Below are positions 38,501 through 49,251 of a DNA stretch of 64,000 bases, in pieces. Positions within the stretch are counted from its first letter, which is position 1. Every line of letters begins with the position of its first letter. The DNA is from Streptomyces cyaneus. Lineage in GTDB: Bacteria > Actinomycetota > Actinomycetes > Streptomycetales > Streptomycetaceae. The stretch covers positions 1 through 64,000 of the forward strand of contig NZ_RQJW01000022.1 in assembly GCF_004028635.1 (NCBI RefSeq). The letters are read 5' to 3'. The notes beneath the pieces are model-generated. The model saw only the letters and a list, made by a program, of their open reading frames with translations, was not told the origin of the DNA and did no database searches. Position numbers and translations under genes: made by a program.

Positions 38501-39447
38501 GAGTAGCCGCCCTCGCCCCGATCCCCGTACGAGCGCACGCTCGCGGTGACGGACAGCTCGGCGGCCGTGTAGTCGTCGCTCAGCGGGGTGTCCAGCTTGA
38601 AGTCGCGCAGGTGGACTTCGGGCGTGGAGTAGAGGTAGACCGAGCGGAAGATCCCGCTCAGCCGGATCATGTCCTGGTCTTCGAGCCAGTCCCCGTCGGA
38701 GAAGCGGTACACCTCCACGGCGATCTGGTTGGTGCCCGGCTTGAGGTGCTCGGTGATGTCGTACTCGGCGGGCGTGAAGGAGTCCTCGGCGTACCCCACC
38801 AACTCCCCGTTGATCCACACGTAGTGCGCGGACTTGACCCCTTCGAAGTGCAGGAAGGTACGCCGTCCTGCCCAGCCGCGCGGCACGGTGAAGGTCCGCC
38901 GGTACTGCCCCACCGGGTTGAACCTGGTGGGCGCCGCCGGGGGCTGCGCCTCCTCGCCGAGCCCGTTGGGACCCCACCAGGGGTAGGTGATGTTGACGAA
39001 GATCGGGCGGTCGTAGCCGTGCATCTGCCAGACGGAGGGGACGGGGATGCTGTCCCAGTCGCTGTCGTCGACGTCGGTGCGGTAGAAGTCGGTGTCCCGG
39101 TCGTCGGGCCGGTCCGCGTAGGCGAACTTCCACTTCCCGTCGAGGCCGAGTCTGTACGGCGAGCGCGTCCGGTCCGCGTCCAGCGCCTGCCTGACGTCCG
39201 CGTACGGCATGAGGGTGGTGTGCGGCGGCTGGGTCCCGATCCGGAAGATGTCGATGTGCCCGTTCCACTCCGGGGTGCCGGCCGCCGCCCCGCCCCCGTC
39301 GGCCGCGTGCACCGTGGCGGCGGACGATCCGGGCAGGGCGAGCGCGCCGAGGACGGCGGCTCCGCCCTCCAGGAGGCGGCGCCGGCTGACGGGCACACCC
39401 TCGGGGTGGCTCCGGTGACCGGCGGGAGACTCGGGAGCGTGCGGCAT
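35518..39447 (-). CDS. Secreted GH2 beta-galactosidase with inserted LamG domain
   Basis: A 1309-residue glycoside hydrolase. A Tat-type signal (SRRRLLEGGAAVLGALALPG, about residues 21-40) indicates export of a folded enzyme. LacZ-like order follows: sugar-binding domain (about 60-270), immunoglobulin-like domain, then the TIM barrel with acid/base Glu522 (SLGNEAGGG) and nucleophile Glu586 (IEYAHAMGNS). Between about residues 650 and 815, inside the barrel after GGWIWDFVDQ, lies a concanavalin-like LamG domain (TLEAWVTPHYTGYHQPIL, LTLYVDGAVKATR). The barrel then resumes at FFPYGGDWGDNPNDG. The C-terminal small-chain domain with RYYGRGPEENYCDRN completes it. GAGGAAGG precedes the ATG at 39447. 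It acts outside the cell on beta-galactosides or related glycans and is unrelated to the PKS cluster. Confidence 0.92.
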   Translation of the reverse strand: MPHAPESPAGHRSHPEGVPVSRRRLLEGGAAVLGALALPGSSAATVHAADGGGAAAGTPEWNGHIDIFRIGTQPPHTTLMPYADVRQALDADRTRSPYRLGLDGKWKFAYADRPDDRDTDFYRTDVDDSDWDSIPVPSVWQMHGYDRPIFVNITYPWWGPNGLGEEAQPPAAPTRFNPVGQYRRTFTVPRGWAGRRTFLHFEGVKSAHYVWINGELVGYAEDSFTPAEYDITEHLKPGTNQIAVEVYRFSDGDWLEDQDMIRLSGIFRSVYLYSTPEVHLRDFKLDTPLSDDYTAAELSVTASVRSYGDRGEGGYSVETQLYDARGHAVWSRPLQQAVDLASAAIGEDVTVRASRAVPAPELWSAEHPNLYTAVLRLRDPAGKVIETLSHRVGLREFALKDGLMRINGRPVSFRGTNRHEMHPDSGMALTRAHMVKDIEIIKRMNMNSVRTSHYPNNPLWYELADEYGLYLVDETNLETHGIRGEYPGNHADWTKACVARAQSMVHRDKNHASVVIWSLGNEAGGGSTFVAMHDWIKSYDRTRVIQYEGDDRPTISDIRSEMYDSPSRVEQRAKDTADTRPYVMIEYAHAMGNSNGNLTKYWDLVRRYDVLQGGWIWDFVDQSLSWPVPARKILTESGPGGVRGEVLTASGTFDRAKGVSGATVFARDERLDLTGSLTLEAWVTPHYTGYHQPILAKGDTQYALKQSDRTLEFFIYGGGQWITANWALPDDWTGSEHHIAGVFDADAGTLTLYVDGAVKATRTTTRKPSSNTAPLALATDVDNPTREFSGTIRRARVYARALSAAELGSDSRGPGDEGVRFWFDAATVELAEKRPREKTFFPYGGDWGDNPNDGTSNADGIVTADRRLTGKAAEVKQVYQAVRAAPAAGDSLAPGAAITLTNEYLFTNLREFDGRWALVADGDVVRHGRLSRSQLDVPPLSSKDITLPVRLPDDPAPGTEYFLQLSFTTKEPTPWAKAGFEVAKQQLPVAADSPAVTPVPLASVPALRYEDADKGVTVKGQGFSVTLDKSSGVITSYEARGTRLITSGPVPNFWRAPTENDRGNGQHTRNQTWRDAGARRKVTDVSVRTLGDKAVEIKVSGTLPTTVESTYTTTYTVFGNGEIKVDNTLRPGAASLPYIPEVGTLLLLPGRFERLRYYGRGPEENYCDRNDGTDVGVYSSTVSGQWTPYIRPQENGNKTDVRWIALTDGTGTGLLVSGEPLLEVNASHFTPEDLSSGVRHDYQLTPRDEVVLRVNHRQMGLGGDNSWGAHTHDEYKLFANRDYSYTYRLRPLTDVTEAMAASRRPTAVE

Positions 39448-39620
39448 GACCGTGGCCTTCCTCGGGACGACAGTGCGCTGCGCGGGGCTTGAGGGAGCGT
39501 CAGATCGTGTGCGGTGCTGTTGGTAAACCGAACGAACCCTAGGATGCGAACAGAACCGAATCAATGATCCTGTCGGACTTTGTGTGATCCTGCGGGGTTG
39601 ACGCGCCCCTGTAGATCCGC

Positions 39621-41516
39621 TTACGCCGCCGTCTCGACCTCCGTGACGTCGCGCTGCCCCTGTGCGAACTGCGTCCGGTACAGCTCGGCGTACCGCCCGC
39701 CGGCCATGAGCAGTTCCTCGTGGGTGCCGCGTTCGACGATCCGGCCGGCCTCGACCACCAGGATCTGGTCCGCCGCCCGCACGGTGGACAGCCGGTGGGC
39801 GATCACGACCGCGGTCCTGCCCTGCAGCGCCTCGGTGAGCGCCTCCTGGACGGCGGCCTCGGAGGTGTTGTCCAGATGGGCGGTGGCCTCGTCGAGGATG
39901 ACGACGCGCTGGCGGGCCAGCAGCAACCGGGCGATGGTCATCCGCTGGCGTTCGCCGCCGGAGAGCCGGTAGCCGCGCTCGCCGACCACGGTGTCGAGGC
40001 CGTCGGGCAGGGACCGTACGAGATCGTCGAGGCGGGAGCGGCGCAGGGCGTCCCAGAGTTCGTCGTCGGTGGCGGCGGGGCGGGCCAGCAGCAGGTTGGC
40101 GCGGACACTGTCGTGGAAGAGGTGACCGTCCTGGGTGACCATGCCGAGGGTGGCCCGCAGGGACTCGGCGCTCACGTCTCGGACGTCGACGCCACCCACG
40201 CGTACGGCGCCCTCGTCGACGTCGTACAGCCGCGGCAGCAGCTGGGCGACGGTCGACTTGCCCGCGCCGGACGAGCCGACCAGGGCGACCGTCTGCCCGG
40301 GTTCGGCGCGGAAGGAGATGCCGTGCAGCACCTCGGCGCCGCCGCGGGTGTCGAGGGTCGCCACCTCCTCCAGGGAGGCCAGGGAGACCTTGTCGGCGGA
40401 GGGGTAGCCGAAGCGGACGTTGTCGAACTCCACCGACACGGGGCCGTCGGGGACCTTCTGCGCGTCCGGCTTCTCTTCGATCAGCGGCTTGAGGTCGAGC
40501 ACCTCGAAGACGCGCTCGAAGCTGACGAGGGCGCTCATGACCTCGACGCGGGCGCCCGCGAGCGCGGTGAGCGGGGCGTACATACGGGTCAGGAGCAGGG
40601 CCAGCGAGACGACGGCGCCCGGCTCCAGCGTGCCGCGCAGGGCGAACCAGCCGCCGAGGCCGTAGACGAGGGCGAGGGCCAGGGCGGACACCAGGGTGAG
40701 CGCGGTGATGAACATCGACTGGGCGGTGGCCGTCCGTACGCCGATGTCGGCCACCCGCCTGGCCCGGCTCGCGAACTCCTGCGACTCCTCCTCCGGGCGC
40801 CCGAACAGCTTGACCAGCGTGGCGCCGGGCGCCGAGAAGCGCTCGGTCATGCGGGTGCCCATCGCCGCGTTGAGCGCGGCCGCCTCCCGCTGCATGCCGG
40901 CCATGCGGTGGCCCATGCGCCGGGCCGGGATCACGAACACCGGGAGCAGGGCCAGGGCGAGCAGGGTGATCTGCCAGGACAGGGTGAGCATGACGGCGAG
41001 GGTGAGCAGCAGCGTGACGAGGTTGCTGACCACTCCGGACAGCGTGTTGCTGAAGGCGCGCTGGGCGCCGATCACGTCGTTGTTGAGACGGGAGACGAGC
41101 GCTCCCGTACGAGTACGTGTGAAGAACGCGACCGGCATGCGCTGCACATGATCGAACACAGCCGCCCGCAGATCGAGGATGAGACCCTCGCCGAGCCTCG
41201 CCGACAGGCGCCGCCCGAGGATCCCGAGCGCCGCCTCCGCCACCGCGATCAGGGCGATCAGCAGGGCCAGACGGACGACCCTGCCCTCGTCGCCACCCGT
41301 CACGATCGCGTCGACGACGCGGCCGGCCAGTACGGGGGTCGCGACGGCGAGCAGCGCGGTCGCCACCCCGAGCACGACGAAGAGCGCGATCCTGCGGCGG
41401 TGCGGGCGGGCGAAGGCGACGATGCGGCGCAGCGTGGCGCGGGCGAACGGCCGGCGCTCCTGCTGGGCGTTCATGACGCCGTACAGCTGTGTCCAGGCTG
41501 TGGTCTCCATACTCAT
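39621..41516 (-). CDS. ABC exporter half-transporter, fused membrane and ATPase domains (SoxR-regulated)
   Basis: A 631-residue exporter with six membrane helices (about residues 40-330) and a C-terminal ATPase (about 365-615). Motifs are Walker A GSSGAGKST, Q-loop VTQDGHLF, signature LSGGERQRM, Walker B RVVILDEATAH and switch histidine VIAHRLST. It probably works as a homodimer exporting drugs or redox-active metabolites. The promoter has a SoxR box inside a 19-bp spacer (41524-41554), and the predicted transcription start coincides with the ATG at 41516, so the message is probably leaderless. From memory, a SoxR-controlled ABC transporter also exists in S. coelicolor. The 170 bases between its end and the GH2 gene start hold only the GH2 promoter. 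Confidence 0.93.
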   Translation of the reverse strand: MSMETTAWTQLYGVMNAQQERRPFARATLRRIVAFARPHRRRIALFVVLGVATALLAVATPVLAGRVVDAIVTGGDEGRVVRLALLIALIAVAEAALGILGRRLSARLGEGLILDLRAAVFDHVQRMPVAFFTRTRTGALVSRLNNDVIGAQRAFSNTLSGVVSNLVTLLLTLAVMLTLSWQITLLALALLPVFVIPARRMGHRMAGMQREAAALNAAMGTRMTERFSAPGATLVKLFGRPEEESQEFASRARRVADIGVRTATAQSMFITALTLVSALALALVYGLGGWFALRGTLEPGAVVSLALLLTRMYAPLTALAGARVEVMSALVSFERVFEVLDLKPLIEEKPDAQKVPDGPVSVEFDNVRFGYPSADKVSLASLEEVATLDTRGGAEVLHGISFRAEPGQTVALVGSSGAGKSTVAQLLPRLYDVDEGAVRVGGVDVRDVSAESLRATLGMVTQDGHLFHDSVRANLLLARPAATDDELWDALRRSRLDDLVRSLPDGLDTVVGERGYRLSGGERQRMTIARLLLARQRVVILDEATAHLDNTSEAAVQEALTEALQGRTAVVIAHRLSTVRAADQILVVEAGRIVERGTHEELLMAGGRYAELYRTQFAQGQRDVTEVETAA

Positions 41517-41523
41517 GAGCAGG

Positions 41524-41554
41524 AACTTAGAACCTCAAGCGGTGTTGAGGTCAA
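41524..41554 (-). promoter_or_regulatory. SoxR-type promoter
   Basis: Read leftward: TTGACC (-35, 41554-41549), a 19-bp spacer, TAAGTT (-10, 41529-41524). The palindrome CCTCAA-N6-TTGAGG (41533-41550) spans the over-long spacer, as in known SoxR targets where the oxidised [2Fe-2S] regulator twists the DNA to align the elements. No soxR gene is in the window. Confidence 0.85.
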
Positions 41555-41593
41555 TATCGCCGACTCGTCGAAGATCGACAGCCACCCGCAGCC

Positions 41594-41638
41594 GGTCCGT
41601 GAGGCGCAGGTCCGCAAGACGCCGGTCTGTAAGGCGCC
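41594..41638. repeat. Three imperfect 15-bp tandem repeats
   Basis: Units begin ggtccgtgag (41594), ggtccgcaag (41609) and ggtctgtaag (41624). They lie in the intergenic region between the ABC exporter and the membrane-protein gene. A role is not apparent. Confidence 0.6.
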
Positions 41639-41690
41639 GTCTCCGCTGCCGCAACCCGGCGTTGTCGCAGCGCGGAGACCCTCTGCGAGT

Positions 41691-42656
41691 GTGACAGCCG
41701 TACGACTCCCCGCGGGACGCCTGCTCGGGCGTCTCCCGCTCCGCCAGATACTGTGCCTGCTCCCACTCGTCCTCGTCGTCGTGGTCGCGGTGCAGCACCG
41801 TTCCGTGCTCGCCGAGGGCATCGGCCAGCTGGCGACGGCCAAGTGGCCGTGGCTGCTCGCCGCGGCCTGCGCCACCTGCCTGACCTGGGTCGCGGCGGCG
41901 GTGACCCGGCAGGGCGCCGTGATCGACCGGCTGCCCAAGCTACGGCTGCTCGTCACGCAGTTCGCGGCCGGCTCGGCCAACCACCTGCTGCCCACCGGCC
42001 TTGGCGCGAGCGCGGTCAACCTGCGCTTCATGACGGTGTGCGGGCTGCCGCTGGCCCGCTCCTCGGCCGCGCTGGCGCTGTATCTGCTCGCGGAGAGTGT
42101 GGCCCGCGTCGGCCTGCTGGCCGCGCTGTTGATCGCCTTCCCCGACGCGCTGCGGCTCGGGCCGCTTCTGCCGGAGGGGGCGTGGGGCCCGCTGTTGCTC
42201 GTCGTCGGCGCGGCGGCTGTCGTGGTCGTGGCCGTCTTCGCACTCGTACGCCGACTGCGCACCGCCGTGCTGACGTTCCTGCGCAGCGCGCTCGGCGAAG
42301 CGCGCTCGGTGCACACCCGCCCGTCCCGGGCGCTGGCGCTGTGGGGCGGTTCGCTGGCCTTCCCCATCCTCCAGGCGGCCGGCCTGGTCCTGGTGGGCCT
42401 CGCCCTGGGGCTGGACGTGCCGCCCGCGCACATGGCGCTCGCGTATCTGGCGGCGACCGTCGCCGTCGCCCTGGTGCCCACGCCGGGTGGGCTCGGCTCG
42501 GTCGAGGCGGCGCTGGTCGTGGCGCTGGTGGCGGCGGGCGGCCCGGTGGCGGTGGCGACGGCGGTGGTGCTGGCGTACCGGATCATCACGGTGTGGCTGC
42601 CGCTGCTGCCGGGGGCGTTGACGCTGGGGGCGCTGGTGCGGTGGAAGGTCATCTGA
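41691..42656 (+). CDS. Lysylphosphatidylglycerol-synthase-TM/UPF0104-like membrane protein
   Basis: A 321-residue integral membrane protein with seven or eight hydrophobic segments. It includes the family-typical FAAGSANHLLPTGLGASAVNLRFM (about residues 85-110), LALYLLAESVARVGLLAALL, and near the C-terminus VALVPTPGGLGSVEAALVVALV followed by YRIITVWLPLLPG. This is the flippase-like transmembrane part of MprF/AglD proteins without the aminoacyl-transferase domain. It is likely involved in moving a lipid or lipid-linked sugar. The GTG start at 41691 is a best guess; the ribosome site is weak, and the frame is open much further upstream only as an artefact of the opposite ABC gene. Confidence 0.75.
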   Translation: MTAVRLPAGRLLGRLPLRQILCLLPLVLVVVVAVQHRSVLAEGIGQLATAKWPWLLAAACATCLTWVAAAVTRQGAVIDRLPKLRLLVTQFAAGSANHLLPTGLGASAVNLRFMTVCGLPLARSSAALALYLLAESVARVGLLAALLIAFPDALRLGPLLPEGAWGPLLLVVGAAAVVVVAVFALVRRLRTAVLTFLRSALGEARSVHTRPSRALALWGGSLAFPILQAAGLVLVGLALGLDVPPAHMALAYLAATVAVALVPTPGGLGSVEAALVVALVAAGGPVAVATAVVLAYRIITVWLPLLPGALTLGALVRWKVI

Positions 42657-42702
42657 CAGCTCAGTAACGTGCGGGGTCCGACCCACGGAAAGGGGCCCCG
42701 CC

Positions 42703-43467
42703 ATGCCGGTCCGCGTCGAGCGCGACGGACACGTCACCACCGTCGTCCTCTCCCGCCCCGAGGTCCGTAACGCCGTCGACGGCCCGACCGCCGCCGAACT
42801 CGCCGCTGCCTTCCGGGAGTTCGAGGCCGACGACGAAGCACGGGTGGCGGTGCTGTGGGGCGAGGGCGGCACGTTCTGCGCGGGCGCCGACCTCAAGGCG
42901 CTGGGCGGCGACCGGAGCAACCAGGTCACCGAGGAGGGGGACGGTCCGATGGGGCCGACCCGGCTGCGACTGTCCAAGCCGGTGATCGCCGCGGTCGCCG
43001 GGCACGCCGTGGCCGGGGGCCTCGAACTGGCGCTCTGGTGCGATCTGCGGGTCGCCGAGGAGGACGCCGTCTTCGGTGTGTTCTGCCGTCGCTGGGGCGT
43101 GCCCCTCATCGACGGCGGCACGGTACGGCTGCCCCGGCTGATCGGCACGAGCCGCGCGCTGGACATGATCCTGACGGGACGGCCGGTGCCGGCGAGCGAG
43201 GCCCACGAGATGGGGCTCGCCAACCGTGTCGTACCGACCGGACACGCCCGCGCCGAGGCGGAGGCGCTGGCCGCCGCGATCGCAGGGTTCCCGCAGGCGT
43301 GTCTGCGCGCCGACCGGGCGTCCGTCCTCGACCAGGAAGGGCTGGACGAGACGGCCGCACTGCAAAGTGAACTCCGGCACGGCATGGGCGTGTTGGCGCA
43401 GAGCCTTCAGGGTGCGGCACGCTTCGCCTCCGGCGCCGGAAGGCACGGCTCGTTCACGGACGTGTGA
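42703..43467 (+). CDS. Enoyl-CoA hydratase/isomerase family protein
   Basis: A 254-residue crotonase-fold enzyme: VTTVVLSRPEVRNAVDGP at the N-terminus, the oxyanion-hole segments GTFCAGADLKAL (about residues 62-73) and HAVAGGLELALWCDLRVAEE (about 100-119), and VGL-type RLIGTSRALDMILTGRPVPASEAHEMGL. The catalytic glutamate of canonical hydratases (in the G-x-x-P-E-x block) appears here as WGVPLIDGGTVRLPRL, without a clear Glu-Glu pair, so isomerase or other crotonase chemistry is possible. GGAAAGG precedes the ATG. It stands alone and is most likely part of lipid or amino-acid breakdown. Confidence 0.88.
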   Translation: MPVRVERDGHVTTVVLSRPEVRNAVDGPTAAELAAAFREFEADDEARVAVLWGEGGTFCAGADLKALGGDRSNQVTEEGDGPMGPTRLRLSKPVIAAVAGHAVAGGLELALWCDLRVAEEDAVFGVFCRRWGVPLIDGGTVRLPRLIGTSRALDMILTGRPVPASEAHEMGLANRVVPTGHARAEAEALAAAIAGFPQACLRADRASVLDQEGLDETAALQSELRHGMGVLAQSLQGAARFASGAGRHGSFTDV

Positions 43468-43471
43468 GGCT

Positions 43472-43850
43472 CACCCGGGTCCGCGTGACGAGGGCCGCGC
43501 GGGTCCGACCGACGGGGTGGCAGCGTCGACGACCTCCGGGAGCCGTTCGTCCGACAATACGTGGAGGTCGAGCGCGCGTTCCGGCCAGTTCGCCCGGTCG
43601 AGGTCGAGGAGCCGGGCACGACCTGTGGTGGCGGGCGTCCGCGACATACGCGCCGGTGAGCCGGTGGACGAGCCGGGCGTCGCCGGCGGTGGCGACTGCG
43701 TCGCGGGTCTGATGGCGTCGTATCCAGGCCATCTGTCCGGCGCCCGCCGATGACGTCGCGTTCGGGGCGGACGACGAGGGCCTTGGTGCCGGAGGGCCTG
43801 CCGCCGGGGGTGCGCGGGCGTCGAGCGGCGCTCTGCGTACCCAGGTCGGG
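43472..43850 (-). pseudogene. FGGY-family carbohydrate kinase relic
   Basis: Leftward frames contain pieces of a xylulokinase/gluconokinase-like protein in order: SGTKALVVRPERDVIG (N-terminal nucleotide strand), MAWIRRHQ, ARLVHRLTGAYVADA, then after a shift of frame near 43630-43650 LLDLDRANWPERALDL and LPEVVDAATPSVG. The usual ~90 residues between the first and second pieces and the whole C-terminal half are missing. No start or ribosome site remains. The bases from 43851 to 44105 carry no other gene; they end in the mscS leader. Confidence 0.55.
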
Positions 43851-44105
43851 GGCGGCGAGTGCCCCTCTGGCACCGGCCGTTCGGCGGAGAATGCCCGAAA
43901 CCGGCCCAAGACGCCGTCCGGCCGCCGATCCTGGTACGAACGCGTGTGCCCGATACGGCAGGATGAGCCCTCGTGCCGGCCTCGGGGGACGGGTGGCCGA
44001 CACGATGGCACATCGCGGAAATCGAGCAGGTGACAACGTGACGAGACTTCACATCCGGCCGTCGGCGAAGGGGTTCGCCGCAGCTCTTCACCACGGAGGT
44101 GACCG

Positions 44106-45200
44106 GTGAAGCGAGCGCTCACTGTGGACGACCTGGTCATCGCCGGGATCGCGCTGGCGGCGGGGCTGTTGGCGGCCTTCCTGCTGCGGATGCTGCTGCG
44201 CTGGCTGGGCAAGCACGCCGACCGGACCCGCTGGAGCGGCGACGACCTCATCGTCGACACACTGCGGACCGTGGTGCCGTGGGCGGCCTTCCTCGGCGGC
44301 GCGGCCTCCGCGGGCGCGGCGCTGCCGCTGACCCGGACGGTCCAGCACAACGTCAATCAGATCCTGACCGTGCTGCTCATCTTCGTGGTGACGCTGGCCA
44401 CGGCTCGCGGGGTCGCCGGCCTGATGCGGACGGTCACCCAGTCCCGCCCCGGCGTCGCCGGCTCGGCCACGATCTTCGTCAACATCACCCGGATCCTGGT
44501 CCTGGCCATCGGCTTCCTGGTGGTGCTCCAGACCCTGGGCATCTCCATAGCGCCCCTGCTCACCGCCCTGGGCGTCGGCGGTCTGGCCGTCGCGCTCGCC
44601 CTGCAGGACACGCTCGCCAATCTCTTCGCGGGCATCCACATCCTCGCCTCCAAGACCGTCCAGCCCGGCGACTACATCAGGCTGGCAAGCGGTGAGGAGG
44701 GCTACGTCGAGGACATCAACTGGCGCCAGACGACCGTGCGCGCGCTCTCCAACAACCTGATCGTCATCCCCAACGGGGAACTCGCGAAGACGAACATGAC
44801 CAACTTCATGCGTCCCGAGCAGGAGTTGACGATCCTCGTCCAGGTCGGTGTCGCCTACGACAGCGACCTGGACCACGTCGAGCGCGTCACCAACGAGGTC
44901 ATCGGCGAGGTGATGACCGAGGTCGAGGGCGCCCTCCCCGACCATGAGCCGATCATCCGCTTCCACACCTTCGGCGACTCCCGGATCGGCTTCACGGTCA
45001 TCCTGGGTGTCGGTGAGTTCAGTGACCAGTACCGGATCAAGCACGAGTTCATCAAGCGCCTGCACAAGCGCTACCGCCTGGAGGGCATCCGCATCCCGGC
45101 GCCCACGCGGACGGTGGCGATCCAGCAGGGGACGGTGGCCATACCGCAGCAGCGCATCCCCGGAGAGGCGGACGAGGTGACCCCCGTCCGCCTCGACTGA
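44106..45200 (+). CDS. MscS-family mechanosensitive channel
   Basis: A 364-residue channel. Three membrane segments precede the pore helix: LVIAGIALAAGLLAAFLL, a VVPWAAFLGGAASAG segment and ILTVLLIFVVTLATA, then VLAIGFLVVLQTLGI. The pore-lining TM3 reads LLTALGVGGLAVALALQDTLANLFAG, the canonical Ala/Gly-packed helix. The beta domain follows with VQPGDYIRL, GYVEDINWRQTTVR and NNLIVIPNGELAKTN. A mixed alpha/beta C-terminal domain ends near residue 335 with a short tail. It opens under membrane tension to relieve hypo-osmotic shock. The GTG start follows GGAGGTGACC. Confidence 0.93.
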   Translation: MKRALTVDDLVIAGIALAAGLLAAFLLRMLLRWLGKHADRTRWSGDDLIVDTLRTVVPWAAFLGGAASAGAALPLTRTVQHNVNQILTVLLIFVVTLATARGVAGLMRTVTQSRPGVAGSATIFVNITRILVLAIGFLVVLQTLGISIAPLLTALGVGGLAVALALQDTLANLFAGIHILASKTVQPGDYIRLASGEEGYVEDINWRQTTVRALSNNLIVIPNGELAKTNMTNFMRPEQELTILVQVGVAYDSDLDHVERVTNEVIGEVMTEVEGALPDHEPIIRFHTFGDSRIGFTVILGVGEFSDQYRIKHEFIKRLHKRYRLEGIRIPAPTRTVAIQQGTVAIPQQRIPGEADEVTPVRLD

Positions 45201-45215
45201 CCTGCCCGGACGTCC

Positions 45216-46784
45216 CTACAGGGTGGCCGAGTTGTCGTGAGAGCGGCTGCGCTTACGGCTGTGCGGCGCGGCGAGCGCCGGGTTCACCGGCGTGACCGTC
45301 CAGTCCGGGTGCCCCGGCATCCGCGGCGTCTTCGTGCCGTACAGCCAGTCCCGAAGGAATCCGGACAGATCCTGACCGGAGACCTCCGAGGCGACGGCGA
45401 TGTAGTCGGCCGTCGACGCCGAGGAGTTGCGGTACCGGTCGAGGAAGGCGCGCTCCAGCGCGTTGAAGGCGCTCTCGCCGACGAGGTTGCGCAGCGCGTA
45501 CAGGACCAGCACGCCGCCCAGGTAGCGCTGGCCGTCGAACAGGTTGGCCTCGTTGGGCGCGGCGACCGGCCCGGAGTCGCGCCGCCACTGGTCGCCCTGC
45601 GCGTAGGTGTGCTTCATCCGGGCTTCCAGGGTGGTCATGCCCAGGGAGTCCGGCCAGCCGCGCTCGTAGCGGTAGAGCAGCCCGTAGAAGTCGGCGTGGC
45701 CCTCGTTGATCCACAGGTCGGCCCAGGAGGCGGGGCTGACGCTGTTGCCGAAGTAGGAGTGGACCAGCTCGTGCATCATGTGCGAGCCGATCTTCGGCTC
45801 CGCCTGGAGCAGATAGTTCGGCTTGTAGATGGTCAGGGTCTGGGTCTCCAGGCCGGTGAAGTCGAAGGCGTTCGGGGCGTCGGAGTTGCAGGGCAGTAGG
45901 CCGTACGTCTCGAAGGGGTAGGCCCCGAGCCGCGCCTCCAGCCACTGGACCAGGTTCGGCGTCAGCGCGAGCGCCGGTTCCAGTGCCTCGGCGCGCGCGA
46001 CCGGGACGACGTCGCGCAGCGGGAGGCCGTGCGGGCCCTGCCGGTCCTTGATCACGTAGTCGCCGACCGTGATCTGCACCAGTTCGGTGGCCATGGGCTC
46101 GCGGGAGCGGTACGTGTAGGCGGTACGGCCGCCGGAGAGGCTCTCGGTGCGTTCGAGCAGGCCGGTGGCCACGCCGCGCAGGCCGCCGGGGACGGTTATG
46201 CGGAACGTGAAGTCGGCCTTGTCGGAGGGGTGGTCGTTGCACGGGAAGACGGTGTGGGCCAAGTTCGGCTGGCAGCAGACTGCGAACCCGTCCAGCGTGT
46301 CGACCCAGCCGGTGTGCGGCGGCGGGATACGGCGCGGGTCCGCCGAGTACTCGACGCAGACGGTGACCCCGGACTTGGCGGGCAGGGTCCGGGCCGGCGT
46401 GATGCGCAGCTTCTCGCCGACCTGCTCGAACGTCGCCGTGCGGCCGCCGACGCGGACGGCGCGTATGTCGAGGCCGAGGGCGTCGAGGGAGAAGCGGGTC
46501 AGGGCCTGGGTGGTGCGGATCCGCAGGGTCGCGGTGGCATCGACCAGGCGGGTCGTGGCGTCGTAGGCGAAGTCGAGGTGGTAGGCCGCGACGCGGTAGC
46601 CGTCATTGCCGAGGGCCGGGTAGACGGGGTCGCCGAGGGTCTCGGGGCCCGGGGTTCCGGAGGTCCTGGCGGCCGACGTCCCCGTGCGCGTCGGTGCCGC
46701 GTGGGCGGAGGGGGCGGCGGTCAGGGCCGCTGCCGTGCCGATCAGGGCGGCCGCTGGGGCCGTCACTCTGCTGCGATATCTCAT
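45216..46784 (-). CDS. Secreted M1-family metallopeptidase
   Basis: A 522-residue secreted protein. Residues 1-29 are a Sec signal peptide ending SAHA. An N-terminal beta saddle domain is followed by the thermolysin-like catalytic domain with His338-Glu339-Leu-Val-His342 and the third zinc ligand Glu361 (WINEGHADF, 18 residues after the second histidine), the M1 gluzincin pattern. The exopeptidase GAMEN motif is replaced by GLETQT, common in actinobacterial aminopeptidase-N-like enzymes. Likely an extracellular peptidase. It is convergent with mscS (15 bases apart) and divergent from icd. Confidence 0.92.
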   Translation of the reverse strand: MRYRSRVTAPAAALIGTAAALTAAPSAHAAPTRTGTSAARTSGTPGPETLGDPVYPALGNDGYRVAAYHLDFAYDATTRLVDATATLRIRTTQALTRFSLDALGLDIRAVRVGGRTATFEQVGEKLRITPARTLPAKSGVTVCVEYSADPRRIPPPHTGWVDTLDGFAVCCQPNLAHTVFPCNDHPSDKADFTFRITVPGGLRGVATGLLERTESLSGGRTAYTYRSREPMATELVQITVGDYVIKDRQGPHGLPLRDVVPVARAEALEPALALTPNLVQWLEARLGAYPFETYGLLPCNSDAPNAFDFTGLETQTLTIYKPNYLLQAEPKIGSHMMHELVHSYFGNSVSPASWADLWINEGHADFYGLLYRYERGWPDSLGMTTLEARMKHTYAQGDQWRRDSGPVAAPNEANLFDGQRYLGGVLVLYALRNLVGESAFNALERAFLDRYRNSSASTADYIAVASEVSGQDLSGFLRDWLYGTKTPRMPGHPDWTVTPVNPALAAPHSRKRSRSHDNSATL

Positions 46785-47017
46785 GGTCCGCTTTCGCTCG
46801 GGCGGCCGGGTGGTCAGGACCGGCCGCCGGATCGGTGATCTCCCTACATGACTGTGGGATCAGGTGATCCGGTTGCACGGAGGCGGTGCATCCGTTTGCG
46901 CGGATCCGAGATCTCGGCAGACATCCCCGCACCGCTGTGCGGACCCCTGTCGAGCCGAGGTCGATCACGAGATATCTTGATGTCGAGCAATGTTGCAGAC
47001 GTGGAGCGGAGCACCCG

Positions 47018-49237
<2,220 letters not shown>

Positions 49238-49251
49238 CGTGACCTGTTCCT

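Noticed and set aside
37234..39492. 752-codon plus-strand frame
   Set aside because: It is antisense to the GH2 enzyme with low-complexity composition.
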